The position numbers and the translations under genes are program-made. Under the pieces are notes generated by a model. It ran no database searches. It saw nothing but the letters and a program-made list of their open reading frames with translations, and was not told the origin of the DNA. 64,000 bases of DNA. Source: Prunella strophiata (lineage: Eukaryota; Chordata; Aves; Passeriformes; Prunellidae). Below are positions 1-13,694 of this stretch, in pieces; the stretch's first letter is position 1; the number at the start of each line of letters is the position of its first letter. The stretch covers positions 11,927,848-11,991,847 of the forward strand of contig JAZBQD010000013.1 in the NCBI GenBank assembly GCA_036583965.1, in the 5' to 3' direction.

Positions 1-1996
1 AATGCATTTTGCTTTGTGAACTTGCGTTTTTATAGATACACATATAACAAATATTTATTTTACACCCACAATGCCTGTGGCATGATGTGTGTGTGTAGAA
101 AGGTCAAATGAAAGGAAGAGATGTTGTCTGAAGGTGGCTGCTCCCAGCCCCTGTGCAGTTTAAAGCAGGATTGTAACGTGCCCTGTGGAAGCAGCCAGCA
201 AGGGCTGGCCTCCCACTGGGCAGTGCTGGAGCAGGAGCAGACAGCACGCCAGCTCCTGACACAGGAATGGAACCTGTGGGAATGATCTGGCAGCGAGGAG
301 GCTGCAGGGGAAACAAGCTCAGGCAGATAATTCGAAAGACACAAACGGCCTGGAATGGCCTGGATGTCCATGGTAATGATCCCAGTCCCATCCTTCCCTC
401 CACACGTTCCTTGGAACAACTCCCTCACTGGGATCCTAAGGAAAGCTGTGTCTTTACACAAAGTGCCTTCTTCTGTGTGCTAGGACAATGAAAATGGATC
501 ACAGCTCTTGCTGGAATTAGTCCTAAGGTGGGAACTCAGCCATTCTGGAGCACACATGGGGTCAGGTCAGGTTTTTCCCTACAAACAGGAGAAGCCATGT
601 GGTTTTCGTATAATTTGGAACGTTTTCTTACAGAATGAAGATTGATTAGATGCCTGGAGTTCCCCAGAAACAATGTTGATAGTGTTAGCAGCCTGCACAC
701 CACAAGAACCCATTCATAAAAAAAAAAAATCCTCATTTTTAAATTTATTTTTTTTAAACTTTATGTTCTTGGAAAAAGAAGCTTATTGAGTAACTATCAG
801 AGTTCCTCTTTCATCACCTTGTCATAAATCCCACAGGCTCTGAATTCCTTTAACAATCTCTCAGTTAAATTGTGACCTGCCTATTCTAATAAATAAACCT
901 TTTTTTTCTTCCCCCCCAAAAAAGCTGGAAACATCCAAGGAGTTGCTCCCCCTTGCCCTTGCCCCGAGTTCTACTAATTGAGACATCAAAGCAGATGGAA
1001 AATCAAGGTTGTGCCTGTACAATCCCTGGGCATTAACCTTTCTGTTTAGACCATTTGCAAACAGGGCAATTAACTTTTGCCAGCATAGATCCCCCTCTGA
1101 AGTTTCAGCCATACATTCTTCTATCACTATTTATGTGAAGCATGGAACAGCTGCTGCCTTTCACCCTGAGGTGCTGTTCCCTGAGGGCAGGTGAAGTGTT
1201 CCTGGGTGTATTTTGTGCAAGCTGACATCCCATCCCAACCCAGTTCCAAACCAAACTCATGGTGCTACTATAAGGTGTGGAGGCTTTTTTATCATCTTCA
1301 CAAACACTGACAGATAAATTTGATACTGACAGGTAAATTTGATACTGCAAACTGTCAAGGCTGGAGATGATATTGCTGTAAAAGTAAACTAAAGAAAAAA
1401 CGAATCTAAAAATTCATAGACTGCGAGAGTGCACTTAAAAAATGATCCCTGGGCAGATAGGAAGCAGTGTCACCTTAACTCCATTGGATTGGGGCTTTGC
1501 TTCCTCATGGAGCCCTGCAGATAATTTAAACATTTCAAAGAAACACAGGAACATCTGCATGAGGGCTGTTCTGTGCTCTGCATTTGCCCCCTCCTAAACT
1601 AAATCAGAGAGCTTGGCTATGGAGCAATGTGTAATTCACACTGCTCCTCGTGGATGTAAACATTTCACTGACATCCTGAGAAAAGAGAATGCCAGGCCTC
1701 CCAAGGGCCCCCAAGGATCCACAGCATTTTTGTAGCTGGTTGGACACGGTAACATATGTGTACCCATGTTCTATGGAGCAAACAGGATGCATAAATGAGT
1801 GCTGCCCTTGGGCAAGAACAAATCAGGTGGAGCTTGTTTTCTCCCTAATTTGCTGGCATCGTTGTTCTGCTGGTGAGCAGGCCCAGCAAAGCCCCCTGGC
1901 ACATTTTCACTCATATTTAGCTCAGGCCTCTGAACACTGAACATTCAGGAAGAGAGACTGAAATGGGACCAGGCTTCAATGAAAAGCTGGCCCCTA

Positions 1997-2010
1997 ACAC
2001 ACACACACAC
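1997..2010. repeat. (CA)7 microsatellite
   Basis: A run of seven CA/AC dinucleotides in unique flanking DNA. It is too short to be highly unstable. Confidence 0.9.
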
Positions 2011-5000
2011 AAGTGCTGTATGCAGTGAACACATGATTGTGCTTAGGACAATATGCTGCTCCCAAAAAGGGTTTGTAGGTTTCCTTGTAGAGGGGGTGGT
2101 GGCAAAGTGCCAGCGACAGACATGGCTCATAAACTTCATTTCTCCACAGCTTCTGCCTCTCCCTGTCAGAGGACAGTCCCATTAAACCAGATACAAAATA
2201 CAACCTTAGAATAACTGAATGTAAGGTGGCCCTGGGTGTCCCAGAGGACCTGGATGGAGCACTGTGGATTCAGAAACTATCAGTGGTACAGGACAGAAAT
2301 GCATCTTTCCCTCTTGAGGATATCGAATTACTTCACATCCTTGGGCAATGCAGAGTGGAGGTGTGACATGCTGCCAATCCTAGAACGTGCCTCTGATGTC
2401 CTTCAGCAGGGTAATTCACAGCAATCCACAGGACATCTAAGCACATCCTGATTCAGCCAAGCATTTTTGGTGTGTGCTTCAGTTCTTCAGTGATGGGTAA
2501 CCAGTGTGTGATGCTCCCTGCAATGTGTGAGCCACACGAGCATCTGGAACCTGGCTTCTGCTTTTAGAATTAGCCTGTTTGACCAGTGGATGATTAGAAA
2601 TGACCCTCACTTCTGGCAGGTGTCACCCAAAACCATACTCTGTCATTACCTCAGTTCTTCACTGCCCCACATGCTGCTCACATCCAGCCTCCAGTGACCC
2701 CCACCCACTGCTGAGACCCAGTAAATTTTGCTGGGTATCCAAGTCCTGGAGAAAGAGCCTGGCCATCACTACTCAGCTTGGGAGGCACAGATGAACACCA
2801 GAGCTTCTCTCCAAAGCTTCCTGGCAGGATCTGACTTGGAGCAGACGGAGGGAAAGAAGAAATTTGAAAACACCCTTTCCCCTTTCAGAGCAGTGAGCTG
2901 GAAATCAATCTGCCTGCCAGCTCTTGCGGTGTAGTTGCCAGGCAGTAGTACTGCTCTGCAGGCCAGGATCAACAAACTACACATTTGTATTCTCACCAGG
3001 GCCAGCATTATTACTGCCACAACTTAACACCCTTAAACAGGGACTGCTGCAGCTGAGAGAGCTGTCTTGGGAATCTGGAGAATCACAGCAACCAGTTATG
3101 AAGGACCCACAGAAAAGAGTGGTGGCTACAAACCTCATGGAGAGGGCAAACTCCTTCCTGTTGTGGACAAAAACCAAATTATCTGATACCCAGATGCATA
3201 GAAAAAGATATATAGGAAGGAAATAGACCAACTGAAGCTGAAATGGAACCCTTTGGATGGACTTCCTGATGGCTTGACCACAGCCACCAGAATTGCTCCA
3301 GCAGGATGCTGTCACTAGCACTGTGGAAATTAGGGCTGACATTCACCACAGTCTGTAGGCACAAGCAAGCCCACTGCCACCTGACTGAGGACCTCTAATT
3401 TCTCCATCTTTCTCCCTCATGTGGCCACTTATACAACCTCAGCAAGTGACCAGTTATTTGTGTTCAGGCAAGGGTGCATCAGCCAGCAAGCAGTACCAGA
3501 CACAAGGAAACACTTGTGCCAGTAGAAATAAAATTGAGATGCTGGAAACACTTTGCTTTTTCCACACACAGATCTGACTCAGGTCATTGTAGAGAGCTGG
3601 AGTGAACTCCAGGTGAAAGGGTTTAGACATGGTAATTACAGCATGAGACTCCCTGTCAGAATTTCAGAGCAATCTCTTCATGGTGCACAGCGATGGTGAA
3701 TGGCAGGATAGAGATTCATTGTTACCAAGGGTTTTCTTCTCACCCTGGATTCCTGTGAACCTCAGCTCGTGGACAGGAGACAAACAAGGAAAAGTGTAAA
3801 CTCTGTGCTTTGACCAGTTTTTCTTCCCTTCTGGCACAGCCCCTCTTCTGGCTCCCAAAACTCCTGCTGTAGACAAACTGCATCATGGACGGGTCCTCTC
3901 CATTTCCTAGGACTGAGGATGACAGTCTTACTATATTCAGGAGCTATTACTGCTGAAAATCTTCTTGAACAGAAAACCAGATCATCCCTTGAGATAACAC
4001 CTTCCATCTCAGCCTTCCAGGGCTGATGCTTCACAGGAAAATTCTTCACCAAGAGGTCTTAACATTGAGCCTGTGGAACACCATCTTCTCCCTTGTTTAT
4101 TTCAACAGACAGCTAAAGATTCTCTGGCCAGAGAGGAAACCAAATCACCTCATCACCTCTCTGACAAGCTCATACCAATGTACCATCATGGTGACTGAAA
4201 AGCTGTGGATGGCTCCAAATCAGGATTTATTTTTAGGTTTCCAGACTGTGCATGCTCTTGCCAAAAGAGCCTGGTCCAAAGTTTATTCAAGTCCACGATA
4301 AAAATGTCTAATGGCGTGAATGACCTTTGGATCAGCTCCAAACACTGTGCACTGATATTAGCACTGGGGCTGGCTGGGGATTCCCTTTGGGAAGGCTGCC
4401 CAGTAAAGAGGCAGTTTTCACAAAATTGAAATTTTCAGGGAGAAAAACATCCTGATTTCGAACCTTCTTTCCTTTCACAATAGAGAAATAAAAATACCCC
4501 CCCCCTTTTTTTTTTTTTTTTTTTCAATTAAGAAAAGTCAGAAGAAATATTTTCTTCAGGGCCACTTGGAACAAAGTCAGAAACTATGTTTTGGTTTGAA
4601 TGTATTCAATAAACCATTAAAACCTCATTTTCCTATAAGTACACAGTCTCAGTGGGCTGTGGTTTAGATGTCTCATCTTTCCTGCAGGCTGTTTCCTTGA
4701 GGACTCCATCTGCCATGGTGCAGAGACTCTTAAGGTCTGTGAGACATGACAGCAACTACACATTGTTCCCTGAAAAATACAGGTCCTAAGTTACTGCATG
4801 AGAGCTGCTAGAAGGAAATACAATTCAAGGCTGATGTTCAGTGTTGAGTGGAATATCAAAAAAGTTTTTAGGGTTAATTGAACAAACTAAAGTGAAACAC
4901 ATCAATTTGGAACATACCAGAACTTTTGATCAAAAAATGTTGGAGCAAAACTTATTTCCCTCTGCAAAGCAAGATATTTTGAAATTTTATCCCATGAAAA

Positions 5001-6426
5001 ATTTGGAAACATTGGTGTTTCTTGACAGCCAGTGAGAAAAACAAAGGTTTCAAGAGAGCAAACCTCCCTTTCACTGCACTCCTGTTATTAAGAAAGCAAG
5101 AAAGGTGAGGAAGGAAGGAAGGAAGATGTGAGAAGCTTACTGCTCTGTAGATGAAAAGTCCTGCATAAATGAGCACCAAACAGCCATGCTCTCTGCAACT
5201 GCATGCCTTTGTATTTCCAGGATCCTTTCACAGGATGACATGCAACACACCATGGGAGGAGAGATTAAAGAATCCCCAGCTGATGAGAGAGAGTTTTGAA
5301 TAACCATTTCCCTGGGTGCCTCAGCTCACCATGGCAAGAACACATCTCTAGGGCTTTGTAGGGTCTCTCAGATCTTTCCTGGAGATGTTCTGGTTCAAGT
5401 AAGGGAGGCCAGAATTCATTCCTGTCTCACTTGCCACCCAGCTGACAGGTGGTGTGAAAGTGAAGTGGCATGCAGAGCAAGCACGGGGAAAATCACCTTT
5501 TGATCTCACTGAAGGTGGTCCTCAAACCAGGTCATGCTTGAGAGAACTGGCAGGGAAAATAAGGAGAGGCTGGGCTGCAGCTGTCTGTTTTGGGGCAGTC
5601 TCCAGTTCAGAAGAATATGTGCCTTTCTCTCACTGCCAATTTCAGGAGCCTATATAAATACCACACCTAAATAAAATGGAATAAAATAAATGATCCTCTT
5701 CAAAAACCCCACGCCCTTTAATCACCCTCCCTGAGAACATCCAAAGGCTGCAGAGATGCACGAGGGCAGGAATTATTATTAAAAATAACCAGTCTAGGGA
5801 GGAAAGCAATTTATGCTGGGTCTGGAGCAAGGATGAGGTTCCACTTCCTTCTGAGAATCAAGTGAACAATGTCAACCCAGAGCCTGCTGTGCAGTCAGCA
5901 GTGACTTCCACAGCACAACTCACAGCCTGCAGCAGCACACACAGAGTCAGGACACGGGGTGGGGGAGCAGCCAGCCTGTTCCCTGTCACTTGTCCAGTGA
6001 CAATATTTCACAAACATCCCATCCCATCCTCACTTGTAAACGTGTCCCTTGATGTGCACAGTTTTGTTTTGCCATGAAGCACAAAACTTAATTTTCTGAT
6101 TATTTGGCAAGATGCCATTGTCCTGTGAATGCTTCCAGGCTCAGCACAGATTTAGGGCTATTCCCAGGGGCCTTATGCTCACAGACAGATATTTGCCAAT
6201 TCCCAACACGTCCAGATATTTAGCCACCTTTTCTGAACAAGGTGCTTCACCAGAGATGAGATGCAAGACAGATGCAGCACTAATTAGCTCTGAACCAAGT
6301 GTAGTTCAAAACACAGCTCTTAGAGAAGATAATGCCACTCACCTTTGAGCTGGACCATGCAACCTATAAATGTCAGGTCTGGAATATACACTACAGTGTG
6401 GTATTTATAAGTGCCTTTTTACTATT

Positions 6427-6448
6427 GCTATTATTATTGTTATTATTT
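6427..6448. repeat. (TTA)n microsatellite
   Basis: An imperfect run of TTA/TTG trinucleotides followed by a T-rich stretch. Confidence 0.75.
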
Positions 6449-9400
6449 TCCTTTTACCTGGGGACTGAATGTTTGGGGACTGTGGCTGGAGAGGTCTGTA
6501 CATCTGGAAAGCGTCAGATTTAACGCCCAAAGTCATCAGCCCAGGTCAGCTAAAAGTACATGTTTGCTTCCAGCAGCAGCTGTGCAAACTCCTGTTGCCT
6601 TGGTTGTGCAGGGCTTATGTAAAGATTCCTCAAAGACAGTGCCCTCTTTGTGAGCCCATAGCTCTGCTGATCCCTGGCAATTCCAACCCCAGTTTCAAAA
6701 AGAAATGGGCCTAAAATGGCACTCCCACCGCAAACAGATGTATTTCAGCCTCTGTCTAAGGCAGCATTCATTTCATCATGAAAAGGAAAACATCATAATT
6801 TAGGGTCACACGTCTCCTGCCTGTCAGTCAGGCACTGCCAGCTATTTTTACAGCATCCCAGGGTGTTGTGGCAGTCTACAGAACAAGTGACACACCTTTC
6901 CAAAGGCAGTTCAGAACAATATCATTCAGCGAAGCTTTGGGTTTGTCCGTTTTTTATTTTTTCCTTGAACAGGCTTGAAATAAAATCTCTCTGTATTGCA
7001 CATTTTTTCTACTGCACATTGATTTGCTTTGCTTTCCATTGCTTCATGGACTGGCCCTGCATACTGTAAAATCCACAGTGCAGGTTCAGCATTAGAACTT
7101 TTTCCATGGGGCTGTGGCATGTGGGTGGAGCAGATGTACCATGAGAACAAACTCTCTCACACCAGTGGCCAACAGCTGAACAGAACTACACCTACTGTAA
7201 GAGAAGCCAAATTTCACTCATTGACTTCAGGAGCTGTCAGTTGCTTCTGTTTTACACTGAGATTGAAACTGGCCATTTTTTTTTTTTAACCCAATAAAAA
7301 ACCTATAATTAAAAACAATCCAGTAAAACTACCAGGCATCTGAAAGACACACAGAGAACATAGAGAGAAAACAGTTCCAAGCAACCCTGCCTTGTAGCCA
7401 AATATTATATCTGCAATGCAAACAGACACCTCCATATTTACAGTTTGGTGGGAGTTTTGATCAGCTTTAGGGTTTAGACCACTGCTAATTAAAGTCACCA
7501 AAAGTCGTTACATTGACTTTAATGAGCTCTGAGACAAGACTGGAACATACAGCATTCTCTCAAGAATTCAAAGTGGAAAAAACCCAACTCTGGTAAAACT
7601 CTTACTTTGGTATTTTTGAAAGTTGAATGCCTGAAGGGACTGTGCTGCTCTGGCTGTGCAGTTTCAGCCTGCATGGATAAAAAGCCCTGCTGAGCCCCCT
7701 CCTGACAGTGCCCAAGCTCCTCATGGGGCAAAGGCCGCTGGCAGATTTCATTACAATAATTGTGCAACACTTAATAGTACACTGTGGAGAAAGTGGGCAA
7801 GAAAACACAAGGGAGCAAAATCCAGATGATCAATCATCCTTTTCCCCAACACTGTCTTTACGTGGGTTGTTTTCACCAGGAATATACATCTAGTAATTGC
7901 CCAGGTTCCTTGTTTTTTCAACATCATTTCTATGGCAAATGCCATTAGTTACTGTACTGTGGTGATTTAAAGCTGAAAAAGTACTGTGACCTGAATCAAA
8001 AGACAGATTAACTTATCTGCTTTAACAAGGAGTTGCTTGAAGTCTTATAGGAAACACTGTATGAGCTTACATTTCATAAAGCCAGTAATAGCTTTTCCTG
8101 TTACTTTTCTATGAGAGAAATACAAACGGAAATGGGAGCTGGGTGCATAATGGGAACTGGGTTGCAGAGCTTTAAGTCTGCAGGTCATCAATTCAAGGTA
8201 ATTTAGCTGATGACTCCAGTGGTCTCAGCCCAGCTGCCAGGGGACAGGTGACCACACTTGGCCATCCACCAATGCTGAAACTTTGATGGCAATTCAGTGA
8301 ATGCAGAGAGCTTTGACTGCCCAGCCTGCCCAAGCCTGAATCCCGTGCTGGGGGGTTTGGCTCAGGGTTTGGCTCAGCCCCATCTGTTGAGCAGCTGGAT
8401 ACAGCACGGGCAGAACTGATGAGAGGTACCCAGGTCAGTCCCTCTGAGCACCACACAGAGGTCAGGCTCTCTCTGCCTCTGATTATGGAAATCAGAAAAG
8501 GCTGAGTGGATTCCAGTGATACAGGCTCACCCCTAGACAGCCCCAGAGGAGGGCTGTCTGTGAGGGATCTGCTAAGAGCCTGCTGATGAGGATAAACAAG
8601 CAGGAGACTTTTCAGCAAATGACCTCCAACAACAAATTTGCTGAGCTACAGCATCTATAGACCAGTATCCTCAGGAAGGCTCCATTCTCAGCTCCCACTC
8701 TTTCCCTGGGAGAGATGCTCAGGTTGGTTTTCAATGGGGTTTTAGTTTAGACACAGGAACCAAAGACTTTTAACTTGAAAAGTTACGGACTGTGAGTTCT
8801 TACTGTTTCCCCCCCATTTGTGGACTCTCAGCAGCAACGCAGCTCCTCTACAGTGAATTTAAGCTGACTAGAATTGCTTTTCTTGGTTTTCTTCCACAAT
8901 TGACAAGTTGACAGCTACTGCTCTTGGAAGAAGACGGCCTTCCAATCCTCAGGTCACCATATGGTGCCAAATAATTTCTTTCATGTCATACCTGATTTAG
9001 AGCAGGAGGAAATAGAGCTAAGAGAACATCTCCCCCATTGTCCATCACGTGTCACTGTGTCATGCCGTTTTCAACGTGCCCCATCCCAACAGGCAATTTG
9101 AGAGCTGTTGTTGTCCTTCCAAGCTTTATAAATGTGCTAAATGGGGTGGATAGCTGGAGAAGAAATGTGCCGTTGACTGTTAGACATTACAGGAGGGAAT
9201 AATGTGTCATAAATCAAAGAGACACAACACTATCACAACAGGCTAGCCAAGAATACGAACTGTAAGAGTTCTTATAATGACACCTATTTGTTGAGTCAAG
9301 AATTTCATCTCTAAGCTGTTCAGTGAGGCTTTACATCTCTGCTCTGGTCCTCTATTTTAAATGATTGCTTACAAGAAAAAATCTGAAAAAAAGAGATGTG

Positions 9401-12108
9401 TTTTATTTCCTAGGGGAGAGTTATCCTCAGTAATCCATGCTTCTTCTATTAAAAAAAAATTCTAGAAAATCTTAAGCTATGAAATACTTGCTTTTGCAAA
9501 GATTTTTTAATTCTTCAGAGTACCTTTTGGTGTGCTCTTCTTCTTTAATCGTGCTTAGAACAGAAGCATCCTTCCCACTGTGTTATTTTCCCTTGCTTGT
9601 CACAGGAGTAAGTAAGCTAGAAAAGCAGAAGTAGGAAGCACAGTGTATATCTAGAAATCAGGGAGAGTAAACAAACCAGCAGAGAGCCACCTGGTTTCCA
9701 CTCTGAATGAAAGACTATCTGAAGGAAGCACAGCAGATGCATACAGACTGTATTCTACCACTTGGTGTCTCTTCCTCTGCTCCCCTTGCATCTTCTTCAG
9801 GCTCTCACTGCTGGTCAACATCCATGGCAGGAAAGGCAAGAACTACACAGTCTTCCTCTTTTCTTCTTAGCACAGCACTTGGTCCAAATGAACAGGGCAA
9901 GACAAGACTCCATTTGGATCAGAAAGATGACCTGCCCTCCAGGTGGGGTGTTAATCCAGCCCTGCATTCCCTTTCTGGCAACAGACTTCACAATACCCTC
10001 ACACCTTGAAACACCATGAGGTGCAAGTACAGTTAATCTCCAAATACTTTACTTGCACCATAAAAGGCACCAGTCTTAGTCCCATTCTGCAGTTGGACCC
10101 AGAGGCATGGTGGACTTGAGCCAAGAGGGGATCTGGAACATCTTGCCACTGCCTCCCAAACAGGCAGCCCATTTGGCCTCTGTTAGCACTGGGCAAAGCC
10201 TTAGTCCTTCATTTTTGCTGCTTTATTCCAATCCCACTGCTGTCCCTCCACAAGCCAGTTTGGTGTGAGAACAGGCCCATTGGGGCTGCAGAGCATTCCC
10301 TGCAAGCGGGCAGAAGGGCCATGTAAAAATCAAATCCACATGACTGTAGTTACAGGCAACCAAAGAGAGGGTTGCTCTTCCAAGAAAAACTTTTCCATGT
10401 AAAAGAATTCTTAATCTCCCCTTTGACTGTCATTGTTGAAATGATGGCTTCACAGGCTTGAAATTTAAGACCCTATCGGCGTCTTTTCTGTTTGCTGTGA
10501 TTTATGAATGGTTTCGCTGTTGATTATCCTCCAAGATTACAGCACAGCAGCCCTGACAGACAAGCAGAGGAAATTTCACAGGATAACAGGCAGCTCCTTC
10601 TCTGGGGCAGTAAGGCAGGGAGGTGTGTTTTGATTCAGGTATGTAACAATACCTGGCTGGCAATTAAATACTCATAATGTGGCACGCTACTCAAAGGCAA
10701 GCAGGGTCAGCAGAAGTCTTGATAATTTTTCTGTGCTCCAGAGCCTTTGCTCATTCTGTAGTACAGTGTTCAGTTGGGGTTTTTTGTCTGGAATTGTGGC
10801 ACAAATCTACACACTGCAGTCAAATATGAAAAGGCAACATTCTCATACAACCCTGTGCATGTTCTTCAAAGATCATCCTTCTTTCCTGCAGTCACAAAGT
10901 CTACTGCCTTGTCTGGGAGATGGACCTGACTTTGTTCAAGTCCAGGCTATTCAAAGGAAATTTGCTTCCTTTGATTTATTGCCAAGAACAGGCACTCCTG
11001 ACCCCAGAAAAGGAGATTCTTGTGCTTTTCATCCCCATTTCCTGCCAGACAGTTTGGTTCCAAGTCACTGCTAGGAGGGCTGTTTGTCTGGTGAGGGTAG
11101 CAGGGCCAGAGCAGGTGCAGCCATCACTTGAGGGGGCTGTGGCCTTCACTGGAGCAGACAGCCAAGACTTGGGAGTTGGGGTTGAAAAAATTTCTGATGT
11201 AGGGGCTGCCTAAAAACAAACGAGCAGACCTATCAGGAGGTGATTTTATCTCTTGATAAATAGCCTCTGCTTTTCAGGCAGAAAGGTTCCTTTGATTTGA
11301 ACTCTGCCACACTGCAAGATTAATCATTATTGGCATGTGGTTTCCAGGTCCAGCACTATGGATGTGCTTCCTGCTCTTTGGATCACATCTGGACTTGTGC
11401 AGTGAGCAGTGGTTTGCTGCCCTCATGCTTGGAATCATTTTGGGCTGAGGTGAACAGCTTGCAGTATGCCCAGCAGGGGTGGTCTGGGTCTGACAGACCT
11501 GGGTCCTGCTCTATGGTCAAAGTCCCTTCAGTGATGCTGCTGCTTTGGTGCCTTTCAACACTGCTGTCAGGAAGCCATGGCAGACAGGGAAGGCTGCTCT
11601 TCTATGGAGGGAACCAGAGAGCACAGTTACATCCTGCCATGGCCCGAGCCACTCTTACTGGGACTGGAGTTACACTGTGGGTGTTCTCAAGGATCGGGTT
11701 CGACAGTGAACCAGAATGGACATTCCTAGCATTCTTCCAGTTTTGCCACCCAGCCTGCTTCAGAAAAAGTCCTGATGTAGGTGTTTGTATCCTGTCTCTT
11801 TCTTCCCTCACTGTATTTGTCTTTCAAGCCTGGCAGCAGTGGAAGGAAACTTAGCACGTGATGCTGACTCTCTGCCATGTCTGTGGGACAGCAGATTCCT
11901 AAAGTACTCAAATCTAGCTAAAAGAACAGCTAGGAAAACAGAAGGCAGAGGACTCATAAAAGCATGGAGAGGCTTGAATCCCAGTGGATTTATCCAGGGC
12001 TGCTCACATCAGGAGGGCTGTCTGGGTTCCTGCCCCCACTGTCCACACAGTCCCTCTCTTATGACCTCCCACCTGTTTCAGGACTGGGCCTGGGATTTTG
12101 TGTTTTAT

Positions 12109-12141
12109 AATAAATAGATCAATGAAAAAAAAAAAAAAAAA
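12109..12141 (+). other. AATAAA followed by A17 tract
   Basis: AATAAA lies at 12109-12114 and a 17-base A run starts 11 bases later at 12125. This is the layout of a poly(A)-tailed transcript copied into DNA, or of a genomic A tract beside a chance hexamer. No recognisable coding sequence precedes it, and I could not find a clear target-site duplication. Confidence 0.35.
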
Positions 12142-13639
12142 GTTGGAGAAGCTCTGAGAAATGTGTGCTTCAAAAAGCCTTCTAATTGTTGCTGTCAGGA
12201 TTGCACAACTGCCTGAGTGTAAATCTTAACAGTTACAGTCCTGCTGGAATATTCCCTAGTTTTCTGCTACTTGACTCCCTGCTCTTTATTTGCCATTGTT
12301 TTACACTCAAATTCACAGCTAGACAGGATTTTTCCTTGGGAGATAGTGCTGGTAGTGGAAGCCACTCTCCCCCAGGCTGTGCCTTCACACTGCTGCCCTT
12401 GTACCACTGTGCTTGCACCTGTTTGTCTCTACTCAGCTGCTTAGAAAACTCCCCTCCAGACTTTTCCTTCCTCCTTGTCCCACCATACACAAGGGCCCAG
12501 TTTCCCTTTCCTCAAGCCAAAACACAGGAATGTACCAGTCCCTAGAGATTCCTTCCAGCAAATGAAGAAGTGCTGAACTAAGGAGGGTTTCAGTAAAGCA
12601 ACATGGCCTCAGCTGAAAAATTTGTTGTTTTTCTCCTTTTCTCATTCAACAGGACACTGTGCAATATTTAAATCCTGTTTCACCAGGCATTATTCTACCA
12701 CACCATATATACACCTGTGTCTGCACACTGAATCCTTCACTAAGTTCCCATTCAGGCTGATTTTCACTGCCCAAGAGCAAGATACTGTGACTCCAGGAGG
12801 ACTCTGACCAAAGTCTGAGTCACTTCCATCACAACCATCAGGACAGGAGCATTTCTTACCACCTGCCTGCCCTGTGCTTTGCACAAGAGAGCTCCAACCT
12901 GGGTGAGCAACCCAGTACTAATTTTAAACAGATAATTAATCATAACCATAACAACAACAATACCACCACAGCACACACATGTGCTGCAGAACAACAACAA
13001 CCACAATAATAATATCAACATCAGGTGTGTGCACACATGCCTTGCAGAACCAGCAGCAGTTTTGCCATTCATAAATGAAGTCAACATCCCTACCAGTGCT
13101 GGGTGATGCTCAGCAGTGCTTTGTGTCTTCAGCTGTTTGGAGCTCAGCAACTCCTAAACCATAACAACCACTTCTGAGCTGAACACGTGTTGTGCTGAAA
13201 TCTACCTTTAGAAACATACATTATTTAGGTCTGGGAAAGATTGGATTGTAGTTTTCTCAAAACAAGAAACAGAAAAACCATTCTCCTCTCGACTGCTCCC
13301 CAAATTAAAACAGGGCTTTTTAGGACAAAAGGACAGTGCACTTACCCCTGCCCAGTGTCTCTTTGTCCTGCTCCTTTTTTCTCCGAGGAGGAAAGCAGCT
13401 CTGAAGACACTCCTTCTCCTTGCACACATGGTCTTGAGCCAGTTCAGGAGAGGGGCAGGGAACTGGGCTGCAGGGGAACTGCTGGGCTGAATGCCTGACT
13501 TCACAGTGTTAACTGGCCAGAGAATCCTATTACGTGATAGGTAGCAAGCCAGGGACTAATTTATGGAAATTTTGACCTTCAGTCCCCTTTGACATTTTCA
13601 GATCAGCCGTAGCCTGTGTGAGACATGAGAGCCCTTACA

Positions 13640-13694
13640 GTAAGGGGCTCTAAATCCGCCTGTGCAGCTGCTGGAGCCGACGAGCGGGTCAGAG
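13640..13694 (+). other. Candidate non-coding upstream exon end (strong donor)
   Basis: AGAG|GTAAGA at 13691-13700 matches the splice-donor consensus almost perfectly in DNA that begins to become CpG-rich. A matching acceptor, a C/T-rich tract ending in CAG at 15641, sits two bases before the RFLNA start codon. A 5' UTR exon ending at 13694 could therefore splice directly onto the RFLNA coding exon. The 5' limit given is arbitrary. This is inference from splice signals only. Confidence 0.25.

Larger units (their letters stand above)
1..13600. other. Gene-poor upstream flank, no recognised gene
   Basis: I found no exon or protein I recognise on either strand. All ORFs are short (174 codons or fewer), have unbiased composition and match no family I know. 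Contents are small simple repeats: a 19-bp direct repeat at 1308-1347, a CA run at 1997-2010, TTA repeats at 6427-6448, a C/T homopolymer junction near 4498-4524, and an AATAAA followed by an A17 run near 12,109-12,141. Several AT-rich unique stretches (for example 9,000-9,400 and 10,430-10,570) could be conserved regulatory DNA, but conservation cannot be judged from one sequence. Confidence 0.6.

Noticed and set aside
8193..8618. 141-codon minus-strand ORF
   Set aside because: Unremarkable composition, no known homology and no promoter context.
11330..11854. 174-codon plus-strand ORF upstream of RFLNA
   Set aside because: No recognisable domain or family, no splice context and no coding bias visible.
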